Shown here in pieces: positions 7,574-15,366 of a stretch of 33,637 nucleotides of DNA (within the stretch, counting starts at the first letter, position 1; each line of letters starts with the position of its first letter). Made by a program: the position numbers and the translations under genes. Origin of the DNA: Nitrospira sp. SG-bin2 (GTDB taxonomy: Bacteria > Nitrospirota > Nitrospiria > Nitrospirales > Nitrospiraceae); NCBI GenBank assembly GCA_002083405.1, contig LVWT01000027.1, forward strand, positions 8,635 through 42,271. The letters run 5' to 3'. The notes beneath the pieces were generated by a model. The model made no database searches and was not told the origin of the DNA. It saw only the letters and a list, made by a program, of their open reading frames with translations.

Positions 7574-7900
7574 ATGAAGGCGCTCTGCAACCGATTGAAG
7601 CGAGTCTGGTATCTCGTGTGGCATTCGGACGCCTTTGACCGCTTTGATCGGTGGGACGAATGCGCGGCCAACATCGAGACGATCCTGCGACATCCGGCCT
7701 ATCCATATGTGGAGCACGCCGTCCGTAAGACCGCTGTCGATCCCTCGTGGCACCCTACGAAGGACCACGAGAAGAAACGCAAGGAAACTATCGAATGGGC
7801 GGGCATCTACTGCCGTGAGGCAAAAGTAGAACTTCCGTCGGCCTGGCAACTCAACTTCATGGTCGAATGGATCATTGGCCAGCGGAAAGGATCGCTGTAA
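7574..7900 (+). CDS. Hypothetical protein (108 aa)
   Basis: ATG 7574 is preferred: the longer in-frame start would overlap the preceding gene by 65 bases. The product is rich in Trp and His (VWYLVWHSDAFDRFDRWDEC, WHPTKDHEKKRKETIEWAG) and appears helical. No domain recognised. It sits in the accessory block between portal and scaffold and is coupled to the next micro-gene by TAATG. It could be a chaperone or minor structural protein, but nothing visible decides this. Confidence 0.68.
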   Translation: MKALCNRLKRVWYLVWHSDAFDRFDRWDECAANIETILRHPAYPYVEHAVRKTAVDPSWHPTKDHEKKRKETIEWAGIYCREAKVELPSAWQLNFMVEWIIGQRKGSL

Positions 7901-8019
7901 TGCTGATGTGGCTTTCAAATCTCGGTTTCGCGGGTGGGGATGGTTCAACGCCGTCTTATATCCCGTCTCTCAGTAATCTTTGCGGTGGTCTCATGCGATT
8001 GAAAGGCGGTGTGTTGTAA
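7900..8019 (+). CDS. Micro-gene (39 aa), second member of the NLxFAGxD set
   Basis: ATG 7900 overlaps the previous TAA, and its own TAA overlaps the next ATG (8019). The product begins MLMWLSNLGFAGGDGSTPSY and ends LSNLCGGLMRLKGGVL. It shares NL-FAG-D--P and a following SNL motif with the micro-gene at 6445. Two such peptides, each in a TAATG chain, are unlikely to be chance. Function unknown; it may mainly couple translation of the flanking genes. Confidence 0.45.
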   Translation: MLMWLSNLGFAGGDGSTPSYIPSLSNLCGGLMRLKGGVL

Positions 8020-8477
8020 TGGAAGTTCCTTACGGAGCAACAAAACAGAGCCTGTACTTCATGCTGACAGACTCTACGACCGGCGCTCGAAAGACCGGCG
8101 TAGCACATACCGCCGTCACGGGGAGCTACTGCCGTAATCAGGGATCGCGTGTGGCAATCACGATGGCGAACCTTGCTGCGGCCAATTCGGTATGGGCCTC
8201 TGGTGGGTGGGAAGAAATCGATGCAGTCAATCAACCGGGTTTGTACCGTTTCGACGTGCCCAACGCAGCGTTTACCTTTGGAACCGATGCGGATGATCAG
8301 CCGGTCACTACTGTAGAAGTCACTGTGACGGCTACCGGCGCCCATTCAGAAACGAAAGAGATCGAGCTGACGTATCCCATAATTACGCAGGGGACTATCG
8401 GCGCGACCATCAATAACCAACCGACGTTCACCGAGCACACGATGCTCGATGGTACGGTGAGAAAGGATTACCTCTAA
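8019..8477 (+). CDS. Small beta-rich virion-type protein, paralogue 1 (152 aa)
   Basis: Start ATG 8019 overlaps the upstream stop. The product is beta-rich (YGATKQSLYFMLTDSTTGA, WASGGWEEIDAVNQPGLYRF, VTTVEVTVTATGAHSETKEI) and is clearly related to the next gene's product. Shared landmarks are TKxSLYFxxxDS, SRVAIT/ARVAIT, WASGGxxxxDxxNxPGLxRxDVPxAAF and ATG near the end. Members occur in the structural cassettes of many uncultured phages. Probably a decoration or adaptor protein (inference). Confidence 0.72.
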   Translation: MEVPYGATKQSLYFMLTDSTTGARKTGVAHTAVTGSYCRNQGSRVAITMANLAAANSVWASGGWEEIDAVNQPGLYRFDVPNAAFTFGTDADDQPVTTVEVTVTATGAHSETKEIELTYPIITQGTIGATINNQPTFTEHTMLDGTVRKDYL

Positions 8478-8478
8478 C

Positions 8479-8898
8479 ATGGCAGAGCAAGTTATGCGTC
8501 CTGTGCCGACCGGCTCCACGAAAGTCTCCCTCTATTTCGTGGTGCACGATTCAGCCACGCCGTTCCAACCGAAGGCGGCCCTCGCGTTTAACACGGCGGG
8601 CATTGTCGTGTCCTACGCGAAGAAGAAAGCGGCCCGCGTGGCGATTACACCGGTTACGCAGACGGTTACCGGAGCGTGGGCTTCTGGCGGTCTGGTGCAA
8701 GTGGACGGGACCAACATGCCGGGGCTTGTGCGCCTCGACGTGCCTGATGCGGCGTTCGCTCCGGATGGGGTGAGCGATGAAGTGTTCGTGTCCGTCTTGG
8801 CGACGGGTTACGAACCGACCGTCCTGCGCGTCCCGTTGATCGACCCGATTAAGACGGACGTGACCCTCTCTACGGTTTCGACTCGTACCGACAACTAA
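8479..8898 (+). CDS. Small beta-rich virion-type protein, paralogue 2 (139 aa)
   Basis: A tandem paralogue of the preceding gene one base away: TKVSLYFVVHDSATPFQPK, AARVAIT, GAWASGGLVQVDGTNMPGLV, RLDVPDAAF and VSVLATGYEP align with it in order. Divergence is high, so this is an old duplication. Small paralogous pairs of this sort may form two classes of head-decoration or neck protein. It ends the accessory block; an untranslated gap with hairpins follows before the scaffold gene. Confidence 0.72.
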   Translation: MAEQVMRPVPTGSTKVSLYFVVHDSATPFQPKAALAFNTAGIVVSYAKKKAARVAITPVTQTVTGAWASGGLVQVDGTNMPGLVRLDVPDAAFAPDGVSDEVFVSVLATGYEPTVLRVPLIDPIKTDVTLSTVSTRTDN

Positions 8899-8952
8899 CC
8901 ACACATGAAGCGGTGCTGGTCACCAAAGTAAATCCAGCTTAAACCCGCAACG

Positions 8953-8995
8953 CCACTACGTTGTGGTGGTAGTTAGAGCGCGGGAACGCTTCCCG
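8953..8995 (+). other. Two hairpins before the scaffold gene
   Basis: CCACTAC (8953-8959) pairs with GTGGTGG (8963-8969) around GTT. CGGGAA (8981-8986) pairs with TTCCCG (8990-8995) around CGC and is followed by GTTTCCCTT. The second resembles a weak terminator or an RNA-processing stem. They fill most of the 124-base gap before the scaffold gene, in which no gene is seen. Confidence 0.5.
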
Positions 8996-9022
8996 GTTTC
9001 CCTTACATATCTTAGGAGGACA

Positions 9023-9871
9023 ATGGAAGATACCAATGTCATGCGTGTGGCCGTTCAGCCGGAAATCACCGGCCCGAACGCACCAGAGAAACCTCAAACT
9101 CAACCTCAGGGACAGCCAGCTTCCAAGCCAGAGGCGAAACCGGAGTGGCTCCCTGAGAAGTTCTGGAAGGAAGGTAAGGCTGACTTCGAGGGCCTCGCCA
9201 AATCCTACGGCGAACTAGAAAAAGCCAAGCCTGCTCAACCCAAGGCCGGAGATCCACCGGCGCAGCCCACCGGTGAACAAACTCCGAAGGCCGGGGAACA
9301 ACCCCCGAAAGCGAGCGAGCAGGCCCAACAGACCAACATCCCTGGCATCACCCAGGAACAGTCCACGAAATACTGGGGCGAGTTGAACAGCACGGGGGGG
9401 AAGCTCTCCGATGCGTCATACGCGGAGCTGGCCAAGGCCGGGTATCCACGCGAGCTGGTGGACAACTACATCGCCGGTGTCACTGCGAAACACGCGCAGG
9501 CGAAAACGGCGGCGGATGCCACCATTGCTGATGTGAAGGGGACGGTTGGCGGCGAGCAGGCGTATCAAGCGATGATTGACTGGGCCGGTGCTAACTTGTC
9601 CGAAAGTGAGATCGCAGAGTTCAACGAAGCGGTTTCCAGCGGCAAGTTGTCCATCATGAAGCTCGCCGTAGCCGGGCTGAACGACAAGTTCTCACAGGCG
9701 AACGGCACCGAGCCGAATCTGCTCAGTGGCAGGGGCAACGACGCTTACACGGGCGACGTGTTCAAGTCGCAAGCCGAAATCACGAGAGCTATGCGTGATC
9801 CGCGCTACAAACAAGATCCTGCGTATCGCAAGGAAGTCGAACAGAAGATCGCTCGGTCGAGCGCTATCTAG
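9023..9871 (+). CDS. Capsid assembly scaffolding protein, T7 gp9-like
   Basis: 282 residues from ATG 9023 with AGGAGG upstream; the longer frame would translate the hairpin leader. The product is acidic, and its first ~130 residues are rich in Pro, Gln and Lys. It carries the family hallmark PEWLPEKFWKEGKADFEGLA followed by KSYGELEK. The C-terminal part is helical, ending in a basic RDPRYKQDPAYRKEVEQKIA, the usual capsid-binding end. The protein guides procapsid assembly and then leaves. It lies upstream of the capsid gene as expected, but a lysis cassette is inserted between the two. Confidence 0.92.
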   Translation: MEDTNVMRVAVQPEITGPNAPEKPQTQPQGQPASKPEAKPEWLPEKFWKEGKADFEGLAKSYGELEKAKPAQPKAGDPPAQPTGEQTPKAGEQPPKASEQAQQTNIPGITQEQSTKYWGELNSTGGKLSDASYAELAKAGYPRELVDNYIAGVTAKHAQAKTAADATIADVKGTVGGEQAYQAMIDWAGANLSESEIAEFNEAVSSGKLSIMKLAVAGLNDKFSQANGTEPNLLSGRGNDAYTGDVFKSQAEITRAMRDPRYKQDPAYRKEVEQKIARSSAI

Positions 9872-9882
9872 AGAAAGGACCT

Positions 9883-10134
9883 ATGGACGTCACTGCAGTC
9901 ATCAACTACGTCACGTCTGATGCGGGCATGGCAACGATTTTCGGGGTTGCCTTCGGCATCATGGCTGTGGCGCAGATCATTGTGAACCTCACACCCACGC
10001 CGAAGGACGATGAGTTCGTCGGGAAGGCGTACAAGTGGCTAGAGCGAGTCGCCGGTATTTGGAGTTACAAGGCCAAGATGCTGCCGGGCGAGTCGTTGGT
10101 TGAAAAGCAACCGAAGCCCGCTGAGGTCAAGTGA
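9883..10134 (+). CDS. Single-span membrane protein, candidate holin
   Basis: 83 residues, start ATG 9883 with AGAAAGGA before it. One long hydrophobic helix (MATIFGVAFGIMAVAQIIVNLT) sits near the N-terminus, followed by a charged cytoplasmic-type tail ending EKQPKPAEVK. Size and topology fit a class III-like holin, or a small membrane protein accompanying spanins. The next two genes form a spanin-like pair, which supports a lysis role. A second holin candidate lies at 24149 in the classical T7 position, so the assignment is tentative. Confidence 0.5.
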   Translation: MDVTAVINYVTSDAGMATIFGVAFGIMAVAQIIVNLTPTPKDDEFVGKAYKWLERVAGIWSYKAKMLPGESLVEKQPKPAEVK

Positions 10135-10346
10135 GCATCGCAGCGTGGCTGAAGCTTCTGTACGCTTTGACCACGCTGCTCTACAAAGCGGTCGAAGCGT
10201 ATCAGAACTATCAGGAACGAGAGCGCGGACGCCTCGAACTCCTGCTGGAGCTTCGACGAAAGCGCGACCAAGACAAGGAGAAGGCCAATGCGATCGCTGC
10301 TCGCCCTGTGCCTGCTGATGATCAGCCTATCCTTGACAAGCTGTAA
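10131..10346 (+). CDS. Candidate inner-membrane spanin (Rz-like, short)
   Basis: 71 residues from GTG 10131, overlapping the previous stop (GTGA). The N-terminal hydrophobic/amphipathic stretch (IAAWLKLLYALTTLLYKAVEAY) is followed by a charged coiled-coil-like segment (QERERGRLELLLELRRKRDQ). It is much shorter than lambda Rz. The main support is that a lipoprotein gene starts inside it in another frame, the usual Rz/Rz1 architecture. It could instead be an unrelated membrane-anchored coiled coil. Confidence 0.5.
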   Translation: MSIAAWLKLLYALTTLLYKAVEAYQNYQERERGRLELLLELRRKRDQDKEKANAIAARPVPADDQPILDKL

Positions 10347-10521
10347 GTCGCCGTCACCTCTTCCCGCCGATCCGTGTGAGTGGAGTCAGCCGATTCGCTT
10401 CAGTCAGGACACGAAAGTGTGGCTGCGGCGCGGCGAACCACTCCCAGAGTTTGTGAAAGCAGACCTCTGGAAGATCGTGCAGCACAACGAGAAGGTCGCT
10501 GCCATTTGCGGCAAGAGCTGA
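10288..10521 (+). CDS. Outer-membrane lipoprotein, candidate o-spanin (Rz1-like)
   Basis: 77 residues starting at ATG 10288 inside the preceding gene, in a different frame. A clear lipoprotein signal, MRSLLALCLLMISLSLTSC, ends with Cys at position 19. The mature part begins KSPSPLPADPCEW and has the CxWxxPIxxSxD...HNEKVAAIC pattern of small lipoproteins found in phage lysis cassettes. O-spanins fuse outer and inner membranes with Rz in the last lysis step, implying a two-membrane host. The overlap with 10131 makes a spanin pair the best reading. Confidence 0.65.
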   Translation: MRSLLALCLLMISLSLTSCKSPSPLPADPCEWSQPIRFSQDTKVWLRRGEPLPEFVKADLWKIVQHNEKVAAICGKS

Positions 10522-10811
10522 CGACCGACCGTCTACCGGAGCGTCATCCCGGTCCTACCGTCTGCAGCATTTCGATGCTGTAGCGGGTGCACGGTGAGGG
10601 TGTGCCCCTCCTCACATCCTCACTGCTCGCACCCCGCCCACCTGTGACCCCTTTTTAGGGGCACTCGGGCATCCAGCACACATGACTCGCGTCTCTTGGC
10701 CCTTTGCCCTCCTGCGGGAGGAGAACTCAGGACAACCCTGCAGACAAGACGGATGTGTCTGTCGTGATTCCCTCCTTTCACCCCCTCTCACATTCAAGGT
10801 TTACCTCACCA
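10522..10811 (+). other. Structured untranslated leader of the capsid gene
   Basis: No gene is supported in these 290 bases. Three perfect or near-perfect stem-loops are visible. The first is CTGCAGCAT (10562-10570) with ATGCTGTAG around a TTCG tetraloop. The second is CCCCT (10648-10652) with AGGGG around TTTT. The third is CCTCC (10708-10712) with GGAGG around TGCG. None ends in a T-run long enough for a clear terminator. They may stabilise or process the capsid mRNA. No copy of the 18-bp promoter is seen here, unlike the T7 arrangement in front of gene 10. Confidence 0.55.
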
Positions 10812-11777
10812 ATGGCAAACGCGACCGTCTCTCGCCTTGGGCAACAGAACGCCACCGGCGATGCTCTTGCCCTGTTCCTGAAAGTGTTTGCGAACGAAAT
10901 CCTCACGGCGTTCGCTGAAGCAAACATCATGTTCAACGGGGATCTCGACAGCGCCCCGATGCACATGGTTCGCACCATCGAATCTGGGAAGTCGGCTCAG
11001 TTCCCGGCCACCTGGAAAGCAGCTGCGGAGTACCACACTCCCGGCGCTGAAATCGTTGGTGCTGCAATCAAGCACAACGAGCGTACCATCAACATCGACG
11101 GCTTGCTGATCAGCCATGCGTTCATCAGCAACCTCGATGAAGCGATGAACCACTACGATGTCCGCTCGATCTACACGACCGAGTTGGGCCGTGCGCTGGC
11201 TCGTGAAGCCGACAAGAATCTTCTGCAGTTGGCTGTCCTGTGCGCTCGTACCGCCGCCACCATCACTGGTGCGTATGGTGGAACGCAGCTCACGAACGCG
11301 GCCTACGATACGACTGCCGACGCGATTGCGCAGGGTATCTACGACGCGGGACAGGCCATGGACGAAAAGGACATCCCGCAGACCGACCGGTACTGCGTCC
11401 TGCGTCCGAAACACTACAACCTGCTCGTGCAGTCTTCGAAAGCGTTGCACCGGGACTGGAACGCGGGTTTCGTGAACGGCAATTACGCCGACGGCAAGGT
11501 CTTCAAGATCGACTCCGTGATGATCAAGAAGTCCAACCACCTGCCGAACAGCAACCTCGCGCAGGTCACCGGCACGAACAACACTTACCACGGCGACTTC
11601 ACTAACACGGTCGGGGTGGTCTTCCACAAGACTGCTATCGGCACGGTGAAGCTGATGGACCTCGCACTGGAAAGTGCGTATGACATCCGACGGCAGGGCA
11701 CGCTGTTTGTGGCCAAGTACGCGATGGGCCATGGCATCCTGCGCCCGGAATCTGCGGTTGAGCTGAAGAAGGCGTAA
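10812..11777 (+). CDS. Major capsid protein, T7 gp10-like
   Basis: 321 residues from ATG 10812, which gives the usual N-terminus MANATVSRLGQQNATGDALA. The HK97-fold T7 family pattern is visible: LFLKVFANEILTAFAE, VRTIESGKSAQFPATW (E-loop region), IDGLLISHAFISNLDEAMNHYDVRS, the LGRALAREADKNLL helix and the late KVFKIDSVMIKKSNHLP with GVVFHKTAIGTVKL. The ribosome site is surprisingly poor for so highly expressed a gene (AAGG about 14 bases upstream), so the structured leader may matter. Followed by a structured element and a strong terminator, as after T7 gene 10. Confidence 0.96.
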   Translation: MANATVSRLGQQNATGDALALFLKVFANEILTAFAEANIMFNGDLDSAPMHMVRTIESGKSAQFPATWKAAAEYHTPGAEIVGAAIKHNERTINIDGLLISHAFISNLDEAMNHYDVRSIYTTELGRALAREADKNLLQLAVLCARTAATITGAYGGTQLTNAAYDTTADAIAQGIYDAGQAMDEKDIPQTDRYCVLRPKHYNLLVQSSKALHRDWNAGFVNGNYADGKVFKIDSVMIKKSNHLPNSNLAQVTGTNNTYHGDFTNTVGVVFHKTAIGTVKLMDLALESAYDIRRQGTLFVAKYAMGHGILRPESAVELKKA

Positions 11778-11786
11778 GCCTTTGTT

Positions 11787-11860
11787 GGTGGGTGAATAGG
11801 GAACCCTGAGAGAGATCCTCAGGTACTCCTTAGCTGAGCTAGACAGCGAAACCACTCACC
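11787..11860 (+). other. Three-way-junction RNA element after the capsid gene
   Basis: GGTGGGTG (11787-11794) pairs with CACTCACC (11853-11860), one wobble. It encloses hairpin CCTGAG (11805-11810)/CTCAGG (11818-11823) and hairpin GCTG (11833-11836)/CAGC (11844-11847). It sits between the capsid stop and the terminator. T7 has RNase III sites at gene boundaries; a processing or mRNA-stabilising role is inferred. Confidence 0.5.
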
Positions 11861-11865
11861 ATTTG

Positions 11866-11904
11866 TGGGGACATCCTAGTGATCCTGGGGTGTCCCCATT
11901 TTTT
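11866..11904 (+). terminator. Strong intrinsic terminator after capsid gene
   Basis: TGGGGACA (11866-11873) pairs with TGTCCCCA (11891-11898). The stem continues as CCTAG (11875-11879)/CTGGG (11885-11889), closing on TGATC, and six T residues follow. It occupies the place of the T7 Tphi terminator, directly downstream of the capsid gene, and would reduce expression of the tail genes relative to capsid. Confidence 0.9.
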
Positions 11905-11922
11905 ACACCTCGAAAGGAAATC

Positions 11923-12510
11923 ATGGCTGACGCACTGATGACGGAAGTCGAAGCCGTCAACATCATCCTCGGTGCCATCGGAGAAGCACCGGTCAACAAT
12001 CTCTCGGGCACACTTCCGGTCGATGTCACGGTGGCAGTCAACACGCTCTACGAAGTCCGGCGCTCCGTGCAGGAGACCGGCTGGAACTTCAACACCGAGT
12101 ATGGCGTGCAACTCTCGCTGGACGGCTCAAACAACATCCAACTCGGCAACAACGTCCTCAGAGTTGAACTCACATACCCGACGAGTTCTATCGATGTCGT
12201 GCAGCGCGGGACCAGATTGTATGACAAGCTGAACCACACCTATGTGTTCCAGGCTGCTCCCAAGCTGAACATCGTCTACTTCCTCGCATGGGATGAACTA
12301 CCGCAGCAGGCGAGGTCTTACATCGCACTGAGTGCTGCGCGGAAATTCCAGGCTCGGAACGTCGGTTCGCCCGAGCTGGACGGCTATACCGCACGCGACG
12401 AGGCCATTGCGTTTGCCGCGCTGAAGTCGGCGGACGGTGACAGCGCCAACCACAACATCTTCGACAGCTACGACATGAATCGGCTGTATCGGTATCGGAG
12501 ACGCTACTAA
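11923..12510 (+). CDS. Tail tubular protein A, T7 gp11-like
   Basis: 195 residues, start ATG 11923 behind GAAAGGAAATC; the upstream extension would read through the terminator. Family features are EAVNIILGAIGEAPVNNL at the start, VRRSVQETGWNFNTE, and the late IALSAARKFQARNVGSPEL. Gp11 forms the gatekeeper ring between portal and nozzle. The stop overlaps the start of the tail tubular B gene (TAATG). Confidence 0.95.
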   Translation: MADALMTEVEAVNIILGAIGEAPVNNLSGTLPVDVTVAVNTLYEVRRSVQETGWNFNTEYGVQLSLDGSNNIQLGNNVLRVELTYPTSSIDVVQRGTRLYDKLNHTYVFQAAPKLNIVYFLAWDELPQQARSYIALSAARKFQARNVGSPELDGYTARDEAIAFAALKSADGDSANHNIFDSYDMNRLYRYRRRY

Positions 12511-14894
12511 TGCCCCTCGTTAGCAAAACCATCCCGAACCTTGTCAATGGAGTCTCGCAGCAACCAGACTCCTTGCGGCTCCCCACACAAGCCGAACTGC
12601 AAGAGAATCTGTTCTCCTCTGTGGTCGAGGGGCTGAGTGACCGACCACCGACGGAGCATATTGCCAAGCTCTTCAACGGCACCCTTGGGGATGCGTTTGC
12701 TCACGTCATCAATCGCTCCGTGTCTGAGCGGTACATGGTGCTGATCAAGAACGGGAGTCTCACGGTCCACACCCTGGCCGGTGTGCAGAAAACGGTGAGC
12801 ACGCCGAACGGCACAAGTTACCTCACCACAACGACGCCCTCGACTTCGATCAAGGCGATCACCGTGCAAGACTATACGTTCATCGTCAACACCGAGATCC
12901 TTGCGGCGCTCGATGCCGCCGTGACGGCCACGCGGCCAAAGGAAGCCCTGATCTTCGTCAAGGCTGGGAATTACGGCAGCGACTACAAGGTGTTCATCGA
13001 CGGTGTGCAAAAGGCTATCAAGACCACCAGCACAACCAGCGTTACGGACATCGCCACGAACTTTATTGCCGCCGACCTCGCCGCCGATCTTGTAGCCAGT
13101 CTTGGCGCTGGCTGGACGGTCACGAGCTACAACTCTGTCATCTCCGTCGTGAAAGCCAGCGGCGATTTCAAGATTACTTCTGAGGATTCGCAGGGCGGCG
13201 CCTCGCTGCAAGTGTTTAAGGACAGTGTACAGTCCTTCTCGTCGCTCCCTACGGTGGCTCCGACCGACTTTCAGATCAAGGTCAACGGCCAGCCGGAGAG
13301 CGAGACTGATGACTACTATGTGAAGTTCGTTCCGGCTACGACGGGGACGACATTCGGTGAAGGGTCGTGGGAAGAAACCCGCAAGCAAGGTACACAGTAT
13401 CACATCGACCCAACCACAATGCCGTGGGTATTGGTGCGTGAGGCCGACGGCTCGTTTACCTTCCGGGTGGAAACGTGGGACGACCTGACGGTGGGCGATA
13501 TTGCTTCGACCTCGCCACAGCCGAGTTTCATCGGGCACACGATCAACGACGTGTTCTTCTTCAAGAACCGCTTGTCTCTCCTGTCGAGTGACAAGATCAT
13601 CTGCAGCGAGGCCGGCCAATATTTTAACTTCTGGCCCACGACCGTGACGACAGTCCTCGACAGTGACCGCATTGACTATACCGTCTCTCATACCAAGGTG
13701 GCGGTCCTCAGGCACGCCGTGCCGTTCGACGAGAAGGTGATCCTCTTCTCGGACCAGACACAGTTCGTCCTGCAGGGCGGCACAACCCTAACACAGAAAA
13801 CCATCACAGTTGACCCGACGACGGAATTCGAGAACTCGCTGTACGCAAGACCTGTTGCGGCGGGGAACAACGTCTACTTCGCCACGCCGAACGGAAACTT
13901 CCACGGTATCCGCGAGTATTTCGTGGACGAGACCACGGCGACGAAGGATGCTGTGGATGTCACGGCGCACGTCCCGAAGTATATCCCGAACGGCGCCTTT
14001 CGACTGATGGCCTCCTCGACGGTGGACACGTTGGTCGCGCTGTCATCGGGGAACAAACCCTCGATGTACGTCTACAAGTATTTCTGGGGTAAGGACAAAG
14101 AAAAGCTGCAGAGCGCTTGGTCGCGCATGTTCGTGGGGGGAGCCAGCACGATTATTGTGGGTGGCGACTTTATCGAGTCGGTGCTGTACCTGGCGATCCA
14201 GCGTCAAAACGGTGTGTTCTTGGAGAAGATTAATTTCTCTCCGGGCCTCACCGATCCGAATGTGAATTATGTCACGCACTACGACCGGCGCATCACTGAG
14301 GCACAGTGCACGTCGGTGGTCTACAACGCGGGGGCGAACCAGACAACCTGGACGCTGCCGTATGAAGTGGACGGCACACCGAAGGTCGTGACGCGGTTGA
14401 CCAACTGCGGTGTCGTGATCCCGGTCACCAATCCCACCAGCACGACGCTGGTTGCGACGGGCAACTACAGTGCGACGACCGTGTACATCGGGCAGACGTA
14501 CATGCGGACGTACACGCTCAGCAAGTTCTTCTACCGCGATGATGCAAAGAACGGCGGGGCGATTGTCGCAGAGGGTCGGCTCCAGGTGAGAACCTGTACG
14601 CTCGTCTTCAGTGACACCGGCCTGTTCAACGTCACGGTCTCGCAGGACTATCGAGATCCCAACTCGTACGTCCAATACCGAGATCCACAAGACTCATCGT
14701 TCACGGGGCGCGTGCTCGGAGCAGGCTCGAACCTGATCGGGGCGGTGGCCCTTGCCTCGGGAGAGATGACGTTCCCGGTCTGGGCGCAGAACGATAAGGT
14801 TACGATCACAATCACCAGCGATAGCTTCCTGCCGATGCACCTGCAGAGTGCCGCGTGGGAAGGCTTCTATCACGCACGAGCGAGGAGGGTGTAA
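12510..14894 (+). CDS. Tail tubular protein B (nozzle), T7 gp12-like
   Basis: 794 residues, the same size as T7 gp12. The family opening MPLVSKTIPNLVNGVSQQPD is followed by LRLPTQAELQENLFSSVVEGL. Other landmarks are HTINDVFFFKNRLSLLSSDKI, HAVPFDEKVILFSDQTQFVL and the C-terminal PVWAQNDKVTITITSDSFLP then MHLQSAAWEGFYHARARRV. The protein forms the distal nozzle of the short tail. Translation is coupled to tail tubular A by TAATG. Confidence 0.96.
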   Translation: MPLVSKTIPNLVNGVSQQPDSLRLPTQAELQENLFSSVVEGLSDRPPTEHIAKLFNGTLGDAFAHVINRSVSERYMVLIKNGSLTVHTLAGVQKTVSTPNGTSYLTTTTPSTSIKAITVQDYTFIVNTEILAALDAAVTATRPKEALIFVKAGNYGSDYKVFIDGVQKAIKTTSTTSVTDIATNFIAADLAADLVASLGAGWTVTSYNSVISVVKASGDFKITSEDSQGGASLQVFKDSVQSFSSLPTVAPTDFQIKVNGQPESETDDYYVKFVPATTGTTFGEGSWEETRKQGTQYHIDPTTMPWVLVREADGSFTFRVETWDDLTVGDIASTSPQPSFIGHTINDVFFFKNRLSLLSSDKIICSEAGQYFNFWPTTVTTVLDSDRIDYTVSHTKVAVLRHAVPFDEKVILFSDQTQFVLQGGTTLTQKTITVDPTTEFENSLYARPVAAGNNVYFATPNGNFHGIREYFVDETTATKDAVDVTAHVPKYIPNGAFRLMASSTVDTLVALSSGNKPSMYVYKYFWGKDKEKLQSAWSRMFVGGASTIIVGGDFIESVLYLAIQRQNGVFLEKINFSPGLTDPNVNYVTHYDRRITEAQCTSVVYNAGANQTTWTLPYEVDGTPKVVTRLTNCGVVIPVTNPTSTTLVATGNYSATTVYIGQTYMRTYTLSKFFYRDDAKNGGAIVAEGRLQVRTCTLVFSDTGLFNVTVSQDYRDPNSYVQYRDPQDSSFTGRVLGAGSNLIGAVALASGEMTFPVWAQNDKVTITITSDSFLPMHLQSAAWEGFYHARARRV

Positions 14895-14898
14895 TGCC

Positions 14899-15366
14899 GT
14901 GGGTAGAGTCAGAGGGTATCAAGAGGGCGATGCGGAGTACCTTGCCTCTCGCCTTCGAGAAGCTGACAGACGAGAGGTCATGGCAATCTCTGGTCTCACA
15001 CCAGAAGAGCGTCTCCCAGAAGTCCGACTCTACCCCGGCATCCTCTGTACCATTCTCGACAACGCTGATCTCCCCGCAGGAATGTTTGGCGTGGTTCCGA
15101 CAGACGATCTTGCAGGAGCCGTGTGGCTGCTGGGCAGCGAAGCTCTTGTCCGAGATCCACTACGCAGACAATTCATTCGTGAAGGCCGGAGCTGGCTTGA
15201 CCGGCTCCACGCCTTCCGTCCTCTTCTCCACAATGTTGTGGATGAACGGAACACCCTTCACGTTCATTGGCTCAAGAAATTAGGTTTTGTGTTCATTAAG
15301 CGACACCCGGCATACGGCTATGAACAACGGCCGTTTTTGGAATTTGTGAGGCTACGGCATGTGTGA
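14899..15366 (+). CDS. Internal virion protein A, T7 gp13-like (GNAT-type fold)
   Basis: 155 residues. I take GTG 14899 as the start because GGAGGG lies nine bases upstream and the homologous region begins soon after. The competing ATG 14894, which overlaps the previous stop, opens a different frame with no family resemblance. Landmarks shared with gp13-like acetyltransferase-fold proteins are LPAGMFGVVPTDDLAGAVWL, the RQFIREGRSWLDRL helix and LHNVVDERNTLHVHWLKKLG, ending with FLEF. Gp13 proteins are minor internal virion proteins; an enzymatic function is not shown. It overlaps the next gene by eight bases. Confidence 0.82.
   Translation: MGRVRGYQEGDAEYLASRLREADRREVMAISGLTPEERLPEVRLYPGILCTILDNADLPAGMFGVVPTDDLAGAVWLLGSEALVRDPLRRQFIREGRSWLDRLHAFRPLLHNVVDERNTLHVHWLKKLGFVFIKRHPAYGYEQRPFLEFVRLRHV

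Noticed and set aside
10511..10531. Degenerate copy of the 18-bp promoter (ACGACCGACCGTCTACC) near the start of the capsid leader
   Set aside because: Only the first six bases align without gaps; likely chance.
10806..11855. 349-codon minus-strand frame opposite the capsid gene
   Set aside because: Shadow of the capsid gene, running through the terminator; no domain.
12507..13715. 402-codon open frame on the minus strand inside the tail tubular B gene
   Set aside because: Antisense shadow of a GC-rich coding region; composition is Arg/Val/His-rich and the + strand gene is unmistakable.
14894..15283. Frame from ATG 14894 overlapping the tail tubular B stop (MPWVESEGIKRAM...)
   Set aside because: It conflicts with the gp13-like frame from GTG 14899, which has matching family landmarks and a good ribosome site; the other product is Ser/Thr-rich and unlike any phage protein I know.
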